This document shows positions 51,293 through 61,321 of a stretch of DNA of 64,000 nt, piece by piece. Origin of the DNA: UA16 sp002292325. GTDB lineage: Bacteria > Bacteroidota > Bacteroidia > Flavobacteriales_D > Sanyastnellaceae. Position 1 is the first letter of the stretch, and each line of letters begins with the position of its first letter. A program made the translations under genes and the position numbers. Under the pieces are notes generated by a model, which saw only the letters and a list, made by a program, of their open reading frames with translations, searched no databases and was not told the origin of the DNA. The stretch spans positions 496,001-560,000 of the forward strand of contig CALSRC010000001.1 of assembly GCA_943788645.1 (NCBI GenBank), read 5' to 3'.

Positions 51293-53502
51293 CTAATGAG
51301 CAGCTTTCGTCAGCAATCCAGCCGCCTTTTCAACCGAAGCAACCGGCAACTGACACCTCCCATCCTCACAAACAAAAATAGCCAATTCACCCAGCTGGCG
51401 GTCGCGCAACAACGGAATGTTTTCCGACGCTCCCCCTGCATAAAGTGCTTGCGGGCGGTAGTGCGCTTGCAAAGCGTGTTGGGCGTTGGCGACAACTTCG
51501 CATTGGGTGCCGTGATCACCACCTCGTGGAAAGGCTCCGTGCGCCACAAGAGCAAACCCGCCCAATGCGTGGCGCTCGGCCAGTAGCTTGCGCGGTCGAG
51601 GGCTCCGGCGAGCATGCGATCGGCGAGGATGCGCCAGTCTTGGCGCTCGAACAGTTGGCTGAGGAGGAAAAGGTTGCGTGCCATTTGCGCGTTGGCGGAT
51701 GGCATGACGCTGTCGTCGTTTTCCTGTTTCTGTGCGAAGAGCGTTTCGCCTTGCCTGCTTTGGAACCAAAACGTGCCTTGTGCAGGATCATAAAAATCAG
51801 CGATGGCCACTTCACAGAGCTCGCGCGCTGCCTCGGCGTACCGTTCGTCAAACGTGGCTTGGTACACGTCGAGGCAGGCCGCGATGGTGCTCCCGTAATC
51901 GTCCAGCATGCCGGTGATCCGGGGACCGGTGGATTCATGGTAAACGTGCCGCAGTCGGCCGTTTTCATCGCGTTGGGTTTCGAGCAAGAAGTCCACCGCC
52001 TCCTGGGCTCGTTCAATGTCCTCCGGTCGTTCGAATGCGGTGCCCGTGGCCACGAGTCCGCTGGCCGCTAAAGCCGTCCAAGCGGTGAGGATTTTATCAT
52101 CCAATCCCGGGGCCACACGTTCATCCCGCAACGTGCGCAATTGCACATGAATCCGGGTCAATTCCAGGTGCAAGGCCTCATCAGTGCGATCCAAACTTCG
52201 CGCCAATGCCTCATCGGATTTCCAACGCATCAACACATTGGCGTCCGGGATTTCCTCCGTCCAGCGGCTTGCCTCGTCAATGGCATAGACCGTGCGGATC
52301 AACTCGAAATCTTCCGGACTCAAAGCCGCGCGCAATTCGGCCGCCGTCCAGACGTAGTATTTGCCTTCCACGCCTTCGCTGTCGGCATCCAAGGCGCTAT
52401 AAAATCCGCCACTGGGGTGGCTCCATTCGCTTTGCATGAAATCGACAATGCCCAACGCAGCGCGTTTCAGCGCAGCGCGATCGGAAGGCGAGGCATCGAC
52501 AAGCGCCTGGTAAGCCCGCGCAAAGGTTCCCGCCAATTGCGCGTTGTCGTAAAGCATCTTTTCAAAATGCGGCACGTGCCATTTTTCGTCCACGCTGTAA
52601 CGCGCGAATCCGCCGCCGATGTGATCGTGGATGCCGCCGCGTTCCATCTTGAGCAAGGTGTTCAGGACGTGGTCCAGTGCTTGCTTGTCTCCGCGCACCG
52701 TTCCATAATGCAGGAGGAAATCGAGGTTGGTGGGAATGGGGAACTTGGGTGCGCGGTCGTTGCCGCCCCATTTCGGATCCCAGTTGTCTTTCCATTGGGC
52801 AATGCCGTCATCCAACAGTTGTGCATCCGCCGGGCCAAACGCGTCAGATGTTCCCCACGCTTTGGAGCCTTCGAGGGGCGGTACGTTGACCAACTCGGCT
52901 TGTTGCACGCCGGCGGTGAGTTGGCTGGCATAATCTTCGACGCGTTCGGGATCTTGTGTGCGTGTATCGAGCACGGATTGCAAAGCTTGCAACCACCGCT
53001 CACGAGGAAAGTATGTGCCACCATACACCGGACGTCCGTCCGGCATGCACACCGCATTCAACGGCCAACCGCCGCGCTTGGTCATGAGCTGCACTGCCGT
53101 CATGTATACGCCGTCCACGTCCGGGCGCTCTTCGCGATCGACCTTGATGTTGATGAAGTGTTCGTTCATGAATGCCGCGGCCGCGCTGTCCTCGAACGTC
53201 TCGTGTTCCATCACATGGCACCAATGGCAGGCGCTGTAGCCGATGCTCACGATGACCAGTTTATCCTGTGCCCGGGCTTCTTCCCACGCTTCTTCCGACC
53301 ACGGTCGCCAGTCCACCGGGTTGTGGGCGTGTTGCAGGAGGTAGGGACTGGACTCGTGGATGAGGGCGTTGGTCTGGGGATGCGAAGTGTTGCTGGACAT
53401 GGCGGTATGCGAGGAGCCGGGTATTTCGTGGTTGTGCTGGCAAGAAGCGAAGACACTCAGTAGGAAGCAAGCTCCCATGCTGCGGGAAAAAGGAATCGGC
53501 AT
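51293..53502 (-). pseudogene. Thioredoxin-domain protein (YyaL/SSP411 family), one frameshift
   Basis: About 736 residues after correction. N-terminal lipoprotein-like signal (FLLSVFASC), thioredoxin-like domain with SACHWCHVMEHETF, then an (alpha/alpha)6 barrel like N-acylglucosamine epimerases (FYSALDADSEGVEGKYYVW). Reading breaks near 51500: the frame through EVVITAPNA gives an unrelated tail, whereas the next frame gives EVVANAQHALQAHYRPQALY to a proper end, as if one base were lost. Coding potential on both sides is intact, so an assembly error is as likely as a true mutation. MSSNTSHPQ (53400) is another possible start. Confidence 0.82.
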
Positions 53503-53595
53503 TGTGTGCAAATTGCAAAGGGAATGGTTTGATTCAGGAATTATCTTTGGCTTCTTATTACGAACTCTTTCCACAGAACCAACAGAACGTAAACC

Positions 53596-54870
53596 ATGCG
53601 CGACCAACTAATTGCCAGACTTGATTACCCGTGAAACCCACCGCCAGGTGGAGGGAATTGAATTGATAGCCAGTGAAAACTTATGCCAGCGACCAGGTGA
53701 TGGAAGCGCAAGGCAGCGTTTTGACCAACAAGTATGCCGAGGGATTGCCACGCAGACGGTACTACGGCGGTTGTGAAGTGGTGGATGAGGTGGAGCAGTT
53801 GGCGATTGACCGTTTGTGCCAATTGTTTGGGGCGAAATGGGCCAATGTGCAGCCGCACTCAGGAGCTTCGGCCAATGCGGCGGTGATGCTCGCGGTGTTG
53901 AATCCGGGCGATCCCATCTTGGGTTTTGATCTTGAGCCATGGCGGGCACTTGACGCACGGTTCAACGGTCAATTATTCCGGCAAACTGTACAAGCCGCAT
54001 TTTTATGGAGTAGAGAAGGAGACGGGGTTGATCGATATGGACAAGGTGGAAGCCACAGCCCGTGAGGTCAAGCCCAAGTTGCTCATTTGCGGCGCATCGG
54101 CCTTTAGCCGGGATTGGGATTATGTGCGTTTCCGAGCGATTGCTGATGAGGTAGGGGCGTTGTTGCTTGCAGACATCAGCCATCCGGCCGGATTGATTGC
54201 TACGGGTGAATTGAATAACCCCATGGAGCATTGTCACATCATCACCTCGACGACGCACAAAACATTGCGCGGTCCGCGTGGCGGCATCATCATGATGGGC
54301 CAAGATTTTGACAATCCGTGGGGCAAAACCACGCCCAAAGGCACCATCCGCAAGATGAGTGCACTGCTCGATAGCGGTGTGTTCCCAGGCATGCAAGGCG
54401 GTCCACTGGAACACGTCATCGCAGCCAAGGCCGTGGCGTTTGGCGAAGCATTGGAGCCGGGTTACAAAGCCTACATGCAGCAGGTCAGAAAGAACGCCCA
54501 AGCCATGGCGGCAGCATTTGTTGAGCGCGGCTATGACTTGATCAGCGGCGGCACCGACAACCACCTCATGCTCATCGACCTGCGCAACAAAAACGTAACG
54601 GGCAAGCTTGCCGAACAAGCCCTCGGCCGCGCACACATCACCATCAACAAGAACATGGTGCCATTCGATACCCAGTCACCTTTTGTGACCAGCGGAATCC
54701 GAGTCGGCACGCCGGCGGTCACCACCCGCGGCATGAAGGAAGCGGACATGGCGCAAATCGTGGATTGGATCGATGCGGTGATTTGCTCACCAGAGGACGA
54801 CGCCGTGATTGGCCGTGTGGGTGAAGCGGTGCGCATGCGCATGCGGGATTTGCCTTTGTTTGAGGGGTGA
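53596..54870 (+). pseudogene. glyA: Serine hydroxymethyltransferase, three frameshifts
   Basis: Converts serine to glycine with tetrahydrofolate. Joining three frames gives a full 423-residue enzyme: MRDQLIA, then LITRETHRQVEGIELIASEN, then the YASDQVMEAQGSVLTNKYAE region, then LSHGGHLTHGSTVNYSGKLY to RDLPLFEG. The breaks are near 53615, 53681 and 53931 and each looks like one extra base, so the net shift is three and frame is restored. The PLP lysine region STTHKTLRGPRGG is intact. A Gly expected in LPGRRYYGG reads Arg (LPRRRYYGG). True decay, a heavily damaged copy or sequence error cannot be told apart here. The 3' end is repeated at 55836-55862. Confidence 0.88.
54844..54870 (+). repeat. 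glyA 3'-end repeat, copy 1
   Basis: Codes for RDLPLFEG and stop at the true glyA end. The last 21 bases (54850-54870) are identical to 55842-55862. Ends in TTTGAGGGGTGA. Confidence 0.85.
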
Positions 54871-54913
54871 GAAGGCGTGATATTCCTAAAAAAAGATGTT
54901 TTAACTTAGGTTT

Positions 54914-55729
54914 ATGAAGAAAGAACAGTATCAAGTTGAGCAAAAGTTTTACGATTCTTGGACACACAAGTTTTTACACGATTTTTTATTTGCTAATAAA
55001 AGACAAGAGGCTGCTGTGGAGTATGTTCTATCTGTTCTGCTCAATTATCCTGAATCAAAAGAAATCTTGGATTTTGGATGTGGACTTGGGTCGAATAGTT
55101 TTTTGTTAAGCCAAGGAATGGCCTGCAAGGTTACTGCTTTGGATCTGTCCGAAGATTTAGTTTCTTTGGGTAAATCCTTATTCGAAAAGAGGGGTGTGTG
55201 CGAGTTCTTCAATGGGTCAATTGAAAGCTTAATAGACATCGAAGAGAATGAAGATCGCTTTGATTCTATAGTGCTGCTTGATGTTATTGAACACATTCGT
55301 TGGGATGATTGGCCGTCGCTGTTTAGTCAGTTAAATACACTTTTAAAGCCTACGGGATGTATAGTTATCACCACTCCAACTTCGGAGCATCAAAAATGGT
55401 TAACAGATTACAAGCCTTCGGGTCTTCAGCCTGTTGATCTCTTCATCGAAAAAGAGGATATTGAAAAGCATGCCGAAACTATAGGTTTTAGTGTTTTGGA
55501 TTATCGCAGAACGTCACCGTTTGGTGCGTCTTCGCATGGCGATAATTATCAGTATTTTGTGATTTCCAAAGATTCGAAGGAGTTGGTTGTTGATAATGAG
55601 ACTGTTGGTGTCTTAACTCCGACTTGGAAGAGACATTGGATTGTAATGAGAAAGAACCCGAATTACTATTTCCGGAACATCGGAATCCGGTCTTTCTTTT
55701 CTCAGATCAAGCAAGGTTTTTTAAAATGA
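54914..55729 (+). CDS. Class I SAM-dependent methyltransferase
   Basis: 271 residues. SAM-binding motif I EILDFGCGLGSNSFLL, motif II region VTALDLSEDLVSLG, and post-motif IVLLDVIEHI(R) resemble UbiG/COQ5-like small-molecule methyltransferases, often found in O-antigen clusters. AT-rich codon use differs from neighbours. It is transcribed rightward from just after glyA, in the opposite direction to the other two island genes. The target is unknown; methylation of a lipid-linked sugar is plausible. Confidence 0.85.
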   Translation: MKKEQYQVEQKFYDSWTHKFLHDFLFANKRQEAAVEYVLSVLLNYPESKEILDFGCGLGSNSFLLSQGMACKVTALDLSEDLVSLGKSLFEKRGVCEFFNGSIESLIDIEENEDRFDSIVLLDVIEHIRWDDWPSLFSQLNTLLKPTGCIVITTPTSEHQKWLTDYKPSGLQPVDLFIEKEDIEKHAETIGFSVLDYRRTSPFGASSHGDNYQYFVISKDSKELVVDNETVGVLTPTWKRHWIVMRKNPNYYFRNIGIRSFFSQIKQGFLK

Positions 55730-55835
55730 TAGTCACTATCCTGAAAGTAATTTTGACCTAGAGATTTACAGGAATTTTACTTAAAGTTAGATTAACTCTT
55801 TTTTAGATCGAAAAGGATTGACCTCTTTAATTTTG

Positions 55836-55862
55836 CGTGACTTGCCTTTGTTTGAGGGGTGA
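55836..55862 (+). repeat. glyA 3'-end repeat, copy 2 (remnant)
   Basis: Reads as codons for RDLPLFEG and stop without any upstream glyA. It differs from copy 1 only by synonymous changes in the first two codons (CGT GAC versus CGG GAT), so it derives from a diverged glyA rather than from a recent local duplication. It lies between convergent genes. Confidence 0.8.
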
Positions 55863-55875
55863 TTAAAGATTTGCT

Positions 55876-56571
55876 TTACTCGCTAAAGTACTTCAAGATG
55901 AGGTGTTCAAGATTGCTGCTTTTCACCTGATTTTCATAGAAACGAGAGCAAGTATCATTGCTGCTGAAATTGTTCGAGAGTCCAGATTTCAAGTTGTATT
56001 GAGCACTGCGTTGAAATTGTTTCTCAATTGCAGCAACAATTTCTTGAATAGAATATGACCTTGGGCTCACCATCTCAAAAATTCGGGCATTCGTGTTTTC
56101 CTTTAGGACATGAAGTATGAATGCAGGGACATGTTCAACGTCGATGAAATTTCGTCGAACATTTTCGAAGACCGTAAATGAGTTGCCCGTTCTGATTTGC
56201 TCGGTCAGATAGTTGAGTATATTCCGTGAATTGCCTCCTGAACCAGCAACATTCGTCAATCGAATGACGACGTTGTCAGGAGCACTTTTCAAGACGTAAC
56301 CTTCACAACGAAGCTTGCTCTTCACATATTTCGTTGGCTTCGTAGCATGTTCATGAACGCTGTACGTTGAGAGGTAGACTAGCTTTAGTTTGTCCGAAGC
56401 GGCAATCCTGCAATTTTCTTGAACCATTCCAAATTCCCTGAAATAATCTTGGTCGTCATCTGAGCTGGAGTCGGAAACTCCAGCAGCTATTATCATGATC
56501 GCCTCGTTAGAAAAAAGATGGCGTTGATTTCTAATTTCACTTCCGATCAAACCAGTGCCAATCACCTTCAT
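55876..56571 (-). CDS. NAD-dependent epimerase/dehydratase (extended SDR)
   Basis: 231 residues. N-terminal GTGLIGSEI is the GxGxxG nucleotide loop; LVYLSTYSVHEHATKPTKYV with the following KSK gives the catalytic Ser-Tyr-Lys (YVKSK). RRNFIDVEHVPAFILHVL is the substrate-side block. It is shorter than most nucleotide-sugar epimerases (300 or more), but such short forms occur next to WecF-like genes. Overlaps the WecF-like gene by ATGA. The sugar is unknown. Confidence 0.8.
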   Translation of the reverse strand: MKVIGTGLIGSEIRNQRHLFSNEAIMIIAAGVSDSSSDDDQDYFREFGMVQENCRIAASDKLKLVYLSTYSVHEHATKPTKYVKSKLRCEGYVLKSAPDNVVIRLTNVAGSGGNSRNILNYLTEQIRTGNSFTVFENVRRNFIDVEHVPAFILHVLKENTNARIFEMVSPRSYSIQEIVAAIEKQFQRSAQYNLKSGLSNNFSSNDTCSRFYENQVKSSNLEHLILKYFSE

Positions 56572-57728
56572 TTAGTCGCGTGTTGCGTGTTGAGAATTTC
56601 TTGCAGAGATGCCTTGATGTCGATTTTCTCAGGATAGAACTGCCGAAGTGCATCCCTGTTCGCGATTAATTGACTCATTGAAAAAGGTTGTAGTCCATTT
56701 TTTGGAATAGCGTGCATACTGTGCGCAAAGATACCGATCTCTCGAAGTCTATTGAAAATCACTCCTTTTGGATTGAGATACAGTGTCCTGCAGTTTGCAA
56801 TTGCCCACAAGATGTTTCCAAGTGCTTGCTGCCTTGTGTGGTTCATGATTACAATCGAACAGGAATTGAGGATTTCGAAATATTCTTCGCGACTGAGAAA
56901 AGTGTTGAGGATTTTATGCTGAGAAGGCAAGTGTTTTTCTGCAAAGGATGAAATGGATTGAACGACATCTTCATTGCCTCCATAGCTCAATGGTAAAATA
57001 CAGGCAGCAAATTGTGTTCTTTTTTCTTTTAAGAGTTCAAGAACGTCAATATGTGAGTTTGTCAAGGCTGCGCTATTCCCGAGTAAAACATTATTACCAT
57101 TGGGCAACGCCGGCTCTACCTCCAGAACAGACCGGATATCTGCTGAGTATGGTATATGCATTCCATTGATGCGGTTGATGCGCAAATTAAAAAAGTGTTT
57201 TTCAAAATCGCCAAGTTCAAGACCAACGTGATTGGCTTCCGAAAGGGCTTGAAGGTAACTGCGTCTTGACTTATTTAAAAGCCACTTTACATCATAATAT
57301 AGTCGTGCGATTCGAGAGGGTATAGCATTTGTCTTCGAAAAGGGCTGAATGCATTCTTCGAAAGAACGACGGCCTAAGAGCTCGGAGGGACGCAGAGTTT
57401 GGGCTGTGTAATCCCCTCCCCAAAGCTGAAGGATTACGCAATGACTTTTTACAAGGGTACGATAGAATGGAAGGTATTTCGCGTCGAAATAATGAAAAAT
57501 GGTTATCTGCGATTTTCGGATGACATCATTTTTTAGATTCTCATTGAATCTTTCTTTTTTGTAATCAGCAAAGTCAATAATTGTTGCCAGGGGTTCTTTT
57601 GACCATTGCTTTTTCTTCCCGTCCTCACAAGAAATGTACCAATGGTTCTCAAGTGCATCTTGATTGAAGATCTTGAATGTGGTTTCGAAGAACTTTTCTT
57701 CGTCCATGAAAAAGTGTGTAATCTTCAT
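56568..57728 (-). CDS. WecF-like Fuc4NAc transferase family (GT56-like)
   Basis: About 386 residues, similar in pattern to TDP-Fuc4NAc:lipid II Fuc4NAc transferases: VLLGNSAALTNSHIDVLELL, ILPLSYGGNEDVV, IVIMNHTRQQALGNILWAIA. Moves an amino-sugar to a lipid-linked glycan in the enterobacterial case; here the donor may differ. The ATG at 57728 is preferred over a GTG at 57743 that overlaps spoT. AT-rich. It lies just downstream of spoT on the same strand. Confidence 0.82.
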   Translation of the reverse strand: MKITHFFMDEEKFFETTFKIFNQDALENHWYISCEDGKKKQWSKEPLATIIDFADYKKERFNENLKNDVIRKSQITIFHYFDAKYLPFYRTLVKSHCVILQLWGGDYTAQTLRPSELLGRRSFEECIQPFSKTNAIPSRIARLYYDVKWLLNKSRRSYLQALSEANHVGLELGDFEKHFFNLRINRINGMHIPYSADIRSVLEVEPALPNGNNVLLGNSAALTNSHIDVLELLKEKRTQFAACILPLSYGGNEDVVQSISSFAEKHLPSQHKILNTFLSREEYFEILNSCSIVIMNHTRQQALGNILWAIANCRTLYLNPKGVIFNRLREIGIFAHSMHAIPKNGLQPFSMSQLIANRDALRQFYPEKIDIKASLQEILNTQHATK

Positions 57729-57739
57729 TGTTCTTGTTT

Positions 57740-59988
57740 TCACCCCTCATCCACCCGCTCCACACTCCACACTCCTGGCACGTCGAGGAGCTTTGCTTGA
57801 AGTTGTTTCAGGTGGTCGGTATTGGTGACGAGGACCTTGACGAGGCCTTCGAAGGTGCCGTCGCTCGAGTTGAAGCTGATGGCGCGCATGTTCACGTTCA
57901 TCGCGTCTGAAATGACGCCGGTGACGGCGTTGACCAATCCCACGTCGTCGATGCCCGTGAAATTGAGGCTGACCTCGAATTGTTTGGCGGAGCGCGAGGA
58001 CCACTGCGCTTTGATGACGCGGTAGGCGTATTTGAGAGGAGGTTGGTGGCGTTGGAGCAGTTTTGCCGGTGCACCTTGATGCCGCCGCTCACCATCACGA
58101 ATCCAAATACCGGATCGCCCGGTATGGGATTGCAACACGAGGCGTGGGAGTAATCGATTTTTTGCAGGCCTTCTCCGATCAATAAGACGTCGCCCTTTTC
58201 AGGCGGATCGGCGATTTCTTTGACGCGATCTGCAAGCTCCGGGGCCGGTGTTTTCTTCGCACGCGTCCACGAGAACTTGCCCTTGACCACGGTGTATCCA
58301 CCCAGCCGATCCAAGTCCAATTCACCGTTCGCGATCCGCAGCAGGAGTGCATGGGGACTGTCGTGCCGCAAGCGCTTGATCAGCGATTCGATGTTATCAG
58401 AGGAAAACGTCAATTCCTTGCGCCGCATCCACTTTCGCAGTTTTTCCTTTCCATCGCTCGCAACGCTGCGTTCTTCTTCCCGGAGGGCGTGCCGAATTTT
58501 GGATCGGGCGCTGGCCGTTACCACATAGCCGAGCCAATCTTCCTTGGGTTTTTGTTTGCGGGAGGTGATGATTTCGACTTGGTCGCCGCTCTTCAGGGGA
58601 TGGGAGAGGGGCACCAATTTGTGGTTGACTTTCGCGCCGATGCAGCGCGAGCCAATCTGTGTGTGCACGCGGAAGGCAAAATCGAGGGTGGTCGCACCCT
58701 TGGGCAAGGAGAACAGGTCGCCGTTGGGCGTGAAGACATAGATCTCCTCGCTGTGCAGGTTCAGCTTGAACTCGTCGATGAAGTCCAGCGCATCTTCTTC
58801 GCCAGACTCCAGCATTTCCCGGATCTGCGTCAACCAGTTGTCGAGGTTGTCTTTGTTGCCGCGTCCGGTAGTGTCGGCGTTTCCATTCGCCGGGCCCGCG
58901 TCCTTGTAACGCCAATGCGCGGCCAACCCCTTCTCTGCAATCTCATCCATGCGCTTGGATCGGATCTGCACTTCCACCCACTTGCCAGACGGGGACATCA
59001 CGGTGGTGTGCAGGCTCTCGTAGCCGTTGGCCTTGGGCAGGCTGATCCAATCGCGCAGGCGATCGGGGTTGGGCTGGTAAAAGTCCGAAACGATGCTGTA
59101 GGTCCGCCAGGCATCGGCCTTTTCGTTTTCCGGTGTTGAGTCCAGGATGATGCGAATGGCAAACACGTCATAAACCTCCTCAAAGGCCACGCGTTGCTTC
59201 TGCATTTTGCTCCAAATGCTGAATACGCTTTTGGGCCGTCCCAGGATTTCATAGGAAATGCCGGAGGCGTCGAGGGCGCGTCGAATGGGCAAGGTGAAAG
59301 CATTGATGAACCGCGTGCGCACGGCTTTTCCCTTGCGCAACTTGGTTTCAATCAGCTCGTGGTCTTCCGGTTCTTTGTACTTGAGCGATAAGTCCTCCAG
59401 CTCGGTTTTGATGCCATACAAACCCAGCCGATGGGCCAACGGTGCATACATGAACAGTGTTTCGCTCGCAATTTTTTGCTGCTTGTCCGGGCGCATATGG
59501 TCAAGGGTGCGCATGTTGTCGAGCCGATCCGCGAGCTTGATCAAAATCACCCGCACATCGTCACTCAACGTCAGGAGCATCTTGCGGAAATTCTCCGCTT
59601 GCGCGCTCGTCCCAGGATCGAACACCCCGGACATTTTCGTGAGTCCATCCACAATCTCCCGTTCGCGCGTGCCAAACAGTTGCTCGACATCTTCCAAGGT
59701 CAAATACGTATCCTCCACGGTATCGTGGAGCAATGCGCACACAATGGCAGTGGTGTCCAAACCGAGCTCTTCGGCGACCACCCTTGCAACACTGATGGGA
59801 TGGTAGATGTACGGCTCGCCGCTTTTGCGCCGCATGTCTTTGTGCGCTTCGAGCGAAATGTCAAACGCCTTGCGGATCGCCTTCCGGTCTTTCCGCGATT
59901 TGCTGTGCACGGCCGCCCGAAGCAATCCCCGGTACCTGCGGAGGATTTCCTTCTTTTCTGCTTCGAGATCAATGGCGGGTGCGGACAT
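57740..59988 (-). pseudogene. RelA/SpoT-type (p)ppGpp synthetase/hydrolase, one frameshift near the C-terminus
   Basis: Bifunctional stringent-response enzyme. HD hydrolase domain (ALLHDTVEDTYLTLEDVEQL), synthetase domain (SIWSKMQKQRVAFEEVYDVF, KANGYESLHTTV), TGS (IYVFTPNGDLFSLPKGATTL), and at the end the ACT domain. The frame breaks near 58034, where one base seems missing: after CSNATNLLS the next frame continues KYAYRVIKAQW through the ACT domain to VDEG. Corrected length is about 749 residues. The catalytic part is unaffected. Start at MSAPAIDLEAEKK (59988). Confidence 0.9.
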
Positions 59989-60051
59989 GAGGCTAATTTC
60001 GGACAAATCCGCGGCAAGTCAACCCTCCGTATGCCTCCGTAACTTGCGGAC

Positions 60052-61312
60052 ATGTTTGAAGTGAATAACCCAGAACTGACCAGTTGGGTCCAGCGTTCCT
60101 GCCGATTCGGACTTCCCGATTCAAAACTTGCCGTTTGGCATCTTTTCCACTGCTGACCGCAGCGCGCGTCCCGGCGTGGCCATTGGTGAGCAGATTTTGG
60201 ACCTGTCCGAAGTGGCAGCCATGGGTTTGCTCGATGATCTCGGTTGTGGACGCGAAGATTTTGAAGCGCCAACGCTCAACGCTTTCATTGGCCGCGGCAA
60301 ACAAGCCACCCGTGCGGTGCGCAACCGATTGGGGGAACTGTTGCAGGTCGGCGCCACGGAATTAGCGGATCACGCCGCTCGTGTGTTGGTGGCCCAATCC
60401 GATGCGACCATGCACTTGCCGGTTCAAGTGGGCGATTACACCGATTTTTATTCCAGTGAAGACCACGCCCGCAACGTAGGAAAGATGTTCCGGGATCCAG
60501 AAAACGCCCTGCTGCCCAATTGGAAGCACATGCCGGTCGGATACCACGGCCGCGCTTCGAGCATTGTGGTGAGCGGAACGCCGATCCGACGTCCGTCCGG
60601 CCAGACGCGTCCCGACGACAATGCACCGCCGGTATTCGGCCCATCGCGGTTGTTGGACTTCGAATTGGAAATGGCGTTCGTGACCCACAGTGGAAAGCCG
60701 CTGGGCGAATCGATCAGTACGGCCGAGGCCGATGATTTCATCTTTGGCCTGGCGCTCTTCAACGATTGGTCCGCGCGCGACATCCAAAAATGGGAATATG
60801 TGCCGCTCGGGCCGTTCCTGGGCAAGAATTTTGGTTCGAGTGTGAGTCCGTGGATCGTCACGTTGGACGCTTTGGCGCCGTATCGTGTGTCGGGACCAGG
60901 CCAGGATCCGGCTGTGCTGCCTTATTTGGAATACGAAGGCCAAAGCCACTACGATGTGGCCCTTGAGGTGGAAATCATTCCGGAAAACGGCCAAGGCCTC
61001 ACGGTTTGCCGTTCCAACTTCAAGCACATGTACTGGAACATGCGCCAGCAACTGGCGCACCACACGGTCAACGGTTGCAACGTCAATGCCGGGGACATGA
61101 TGGCTTCGGGCACCATCAGCGGACCTGAGAAGGGTTCATTCGGCTCCATGCTGGAAATCAGCTGGCGCGGAACTCAGCCGGTGCAAATGCCCGATGGCAG
61201 CGAGCGCAAATTCATCCTCAACGGCGATACCGTGCGCATGACGGGATTCGCCTCAAAACCGGGTGCTCCCCGCATTGGGTTTGGCGCAGTGGACGGGAAA
61301 GTGGTGGGGTAA
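60052..61312 (+). pseudogene. Fumarylacetoacetase, one frameshift near the start
   Basis: Last step of tyrosine degradation, splitting fumarylacetoacetate to fumarate and acetoacetate. About 419 residues after correction. MFEVNNPELTSWVQ is followed, after one surplus C at about 60094, by VPADSDFPIQNLPFGIFSTA and the rest of the FAH domain, including GYHGRASSIVVSGTPIRRP, ELEMAFV with the metal ligand acids, and LGKNFGSSVSPWIVTLDAL. Transcribed away from spoT across 63 bases and toward purA. Confidence 0.87.
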
Positions 61313-61321
61313 CCCGTCGTT

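Larger units (their letters stand above)
54871..57739. mobile_element. AT-rich island between glyA and spoT 3' ends
   Basis: A stretch of about 2.9 kb, visibly richer in A+T than genes on both sides, holding three glycan-type genes (methyltransferase, SDR, WecF-like transferase). It begins right after the glyA stop and ends right at the spoT stop; both stops lie in the sequence TGAGGGGTGA (inverted, 54861-54870 and 57740-57749), with a third, direct copy at 55853-55862. No integrase or transposase is visible. Classed as a mobile or acquired segment by inference. Confidence 0.5.

Noticed and set aside
52141..53463. 440-codon plus-strand open frame
   Set aside because: Antisense to the YyaL-type gene, whose sequence carries clear family motifs; no recognisable protein in the antisense frame.
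55730..55835. Possible longer glyA remnant before copy 2 of the tail repeat
   Set aside because: Upstream of the CGT GAC codons the sequence is AT-rich and matches no glyA codons; only the last eight codons and stop are shared.
58351..59139. 262-codon plus-strand frame inside spoT
   Set aside because: Complement of conserved RelA/SpoT synthetase and TGS sequence; no independent support.
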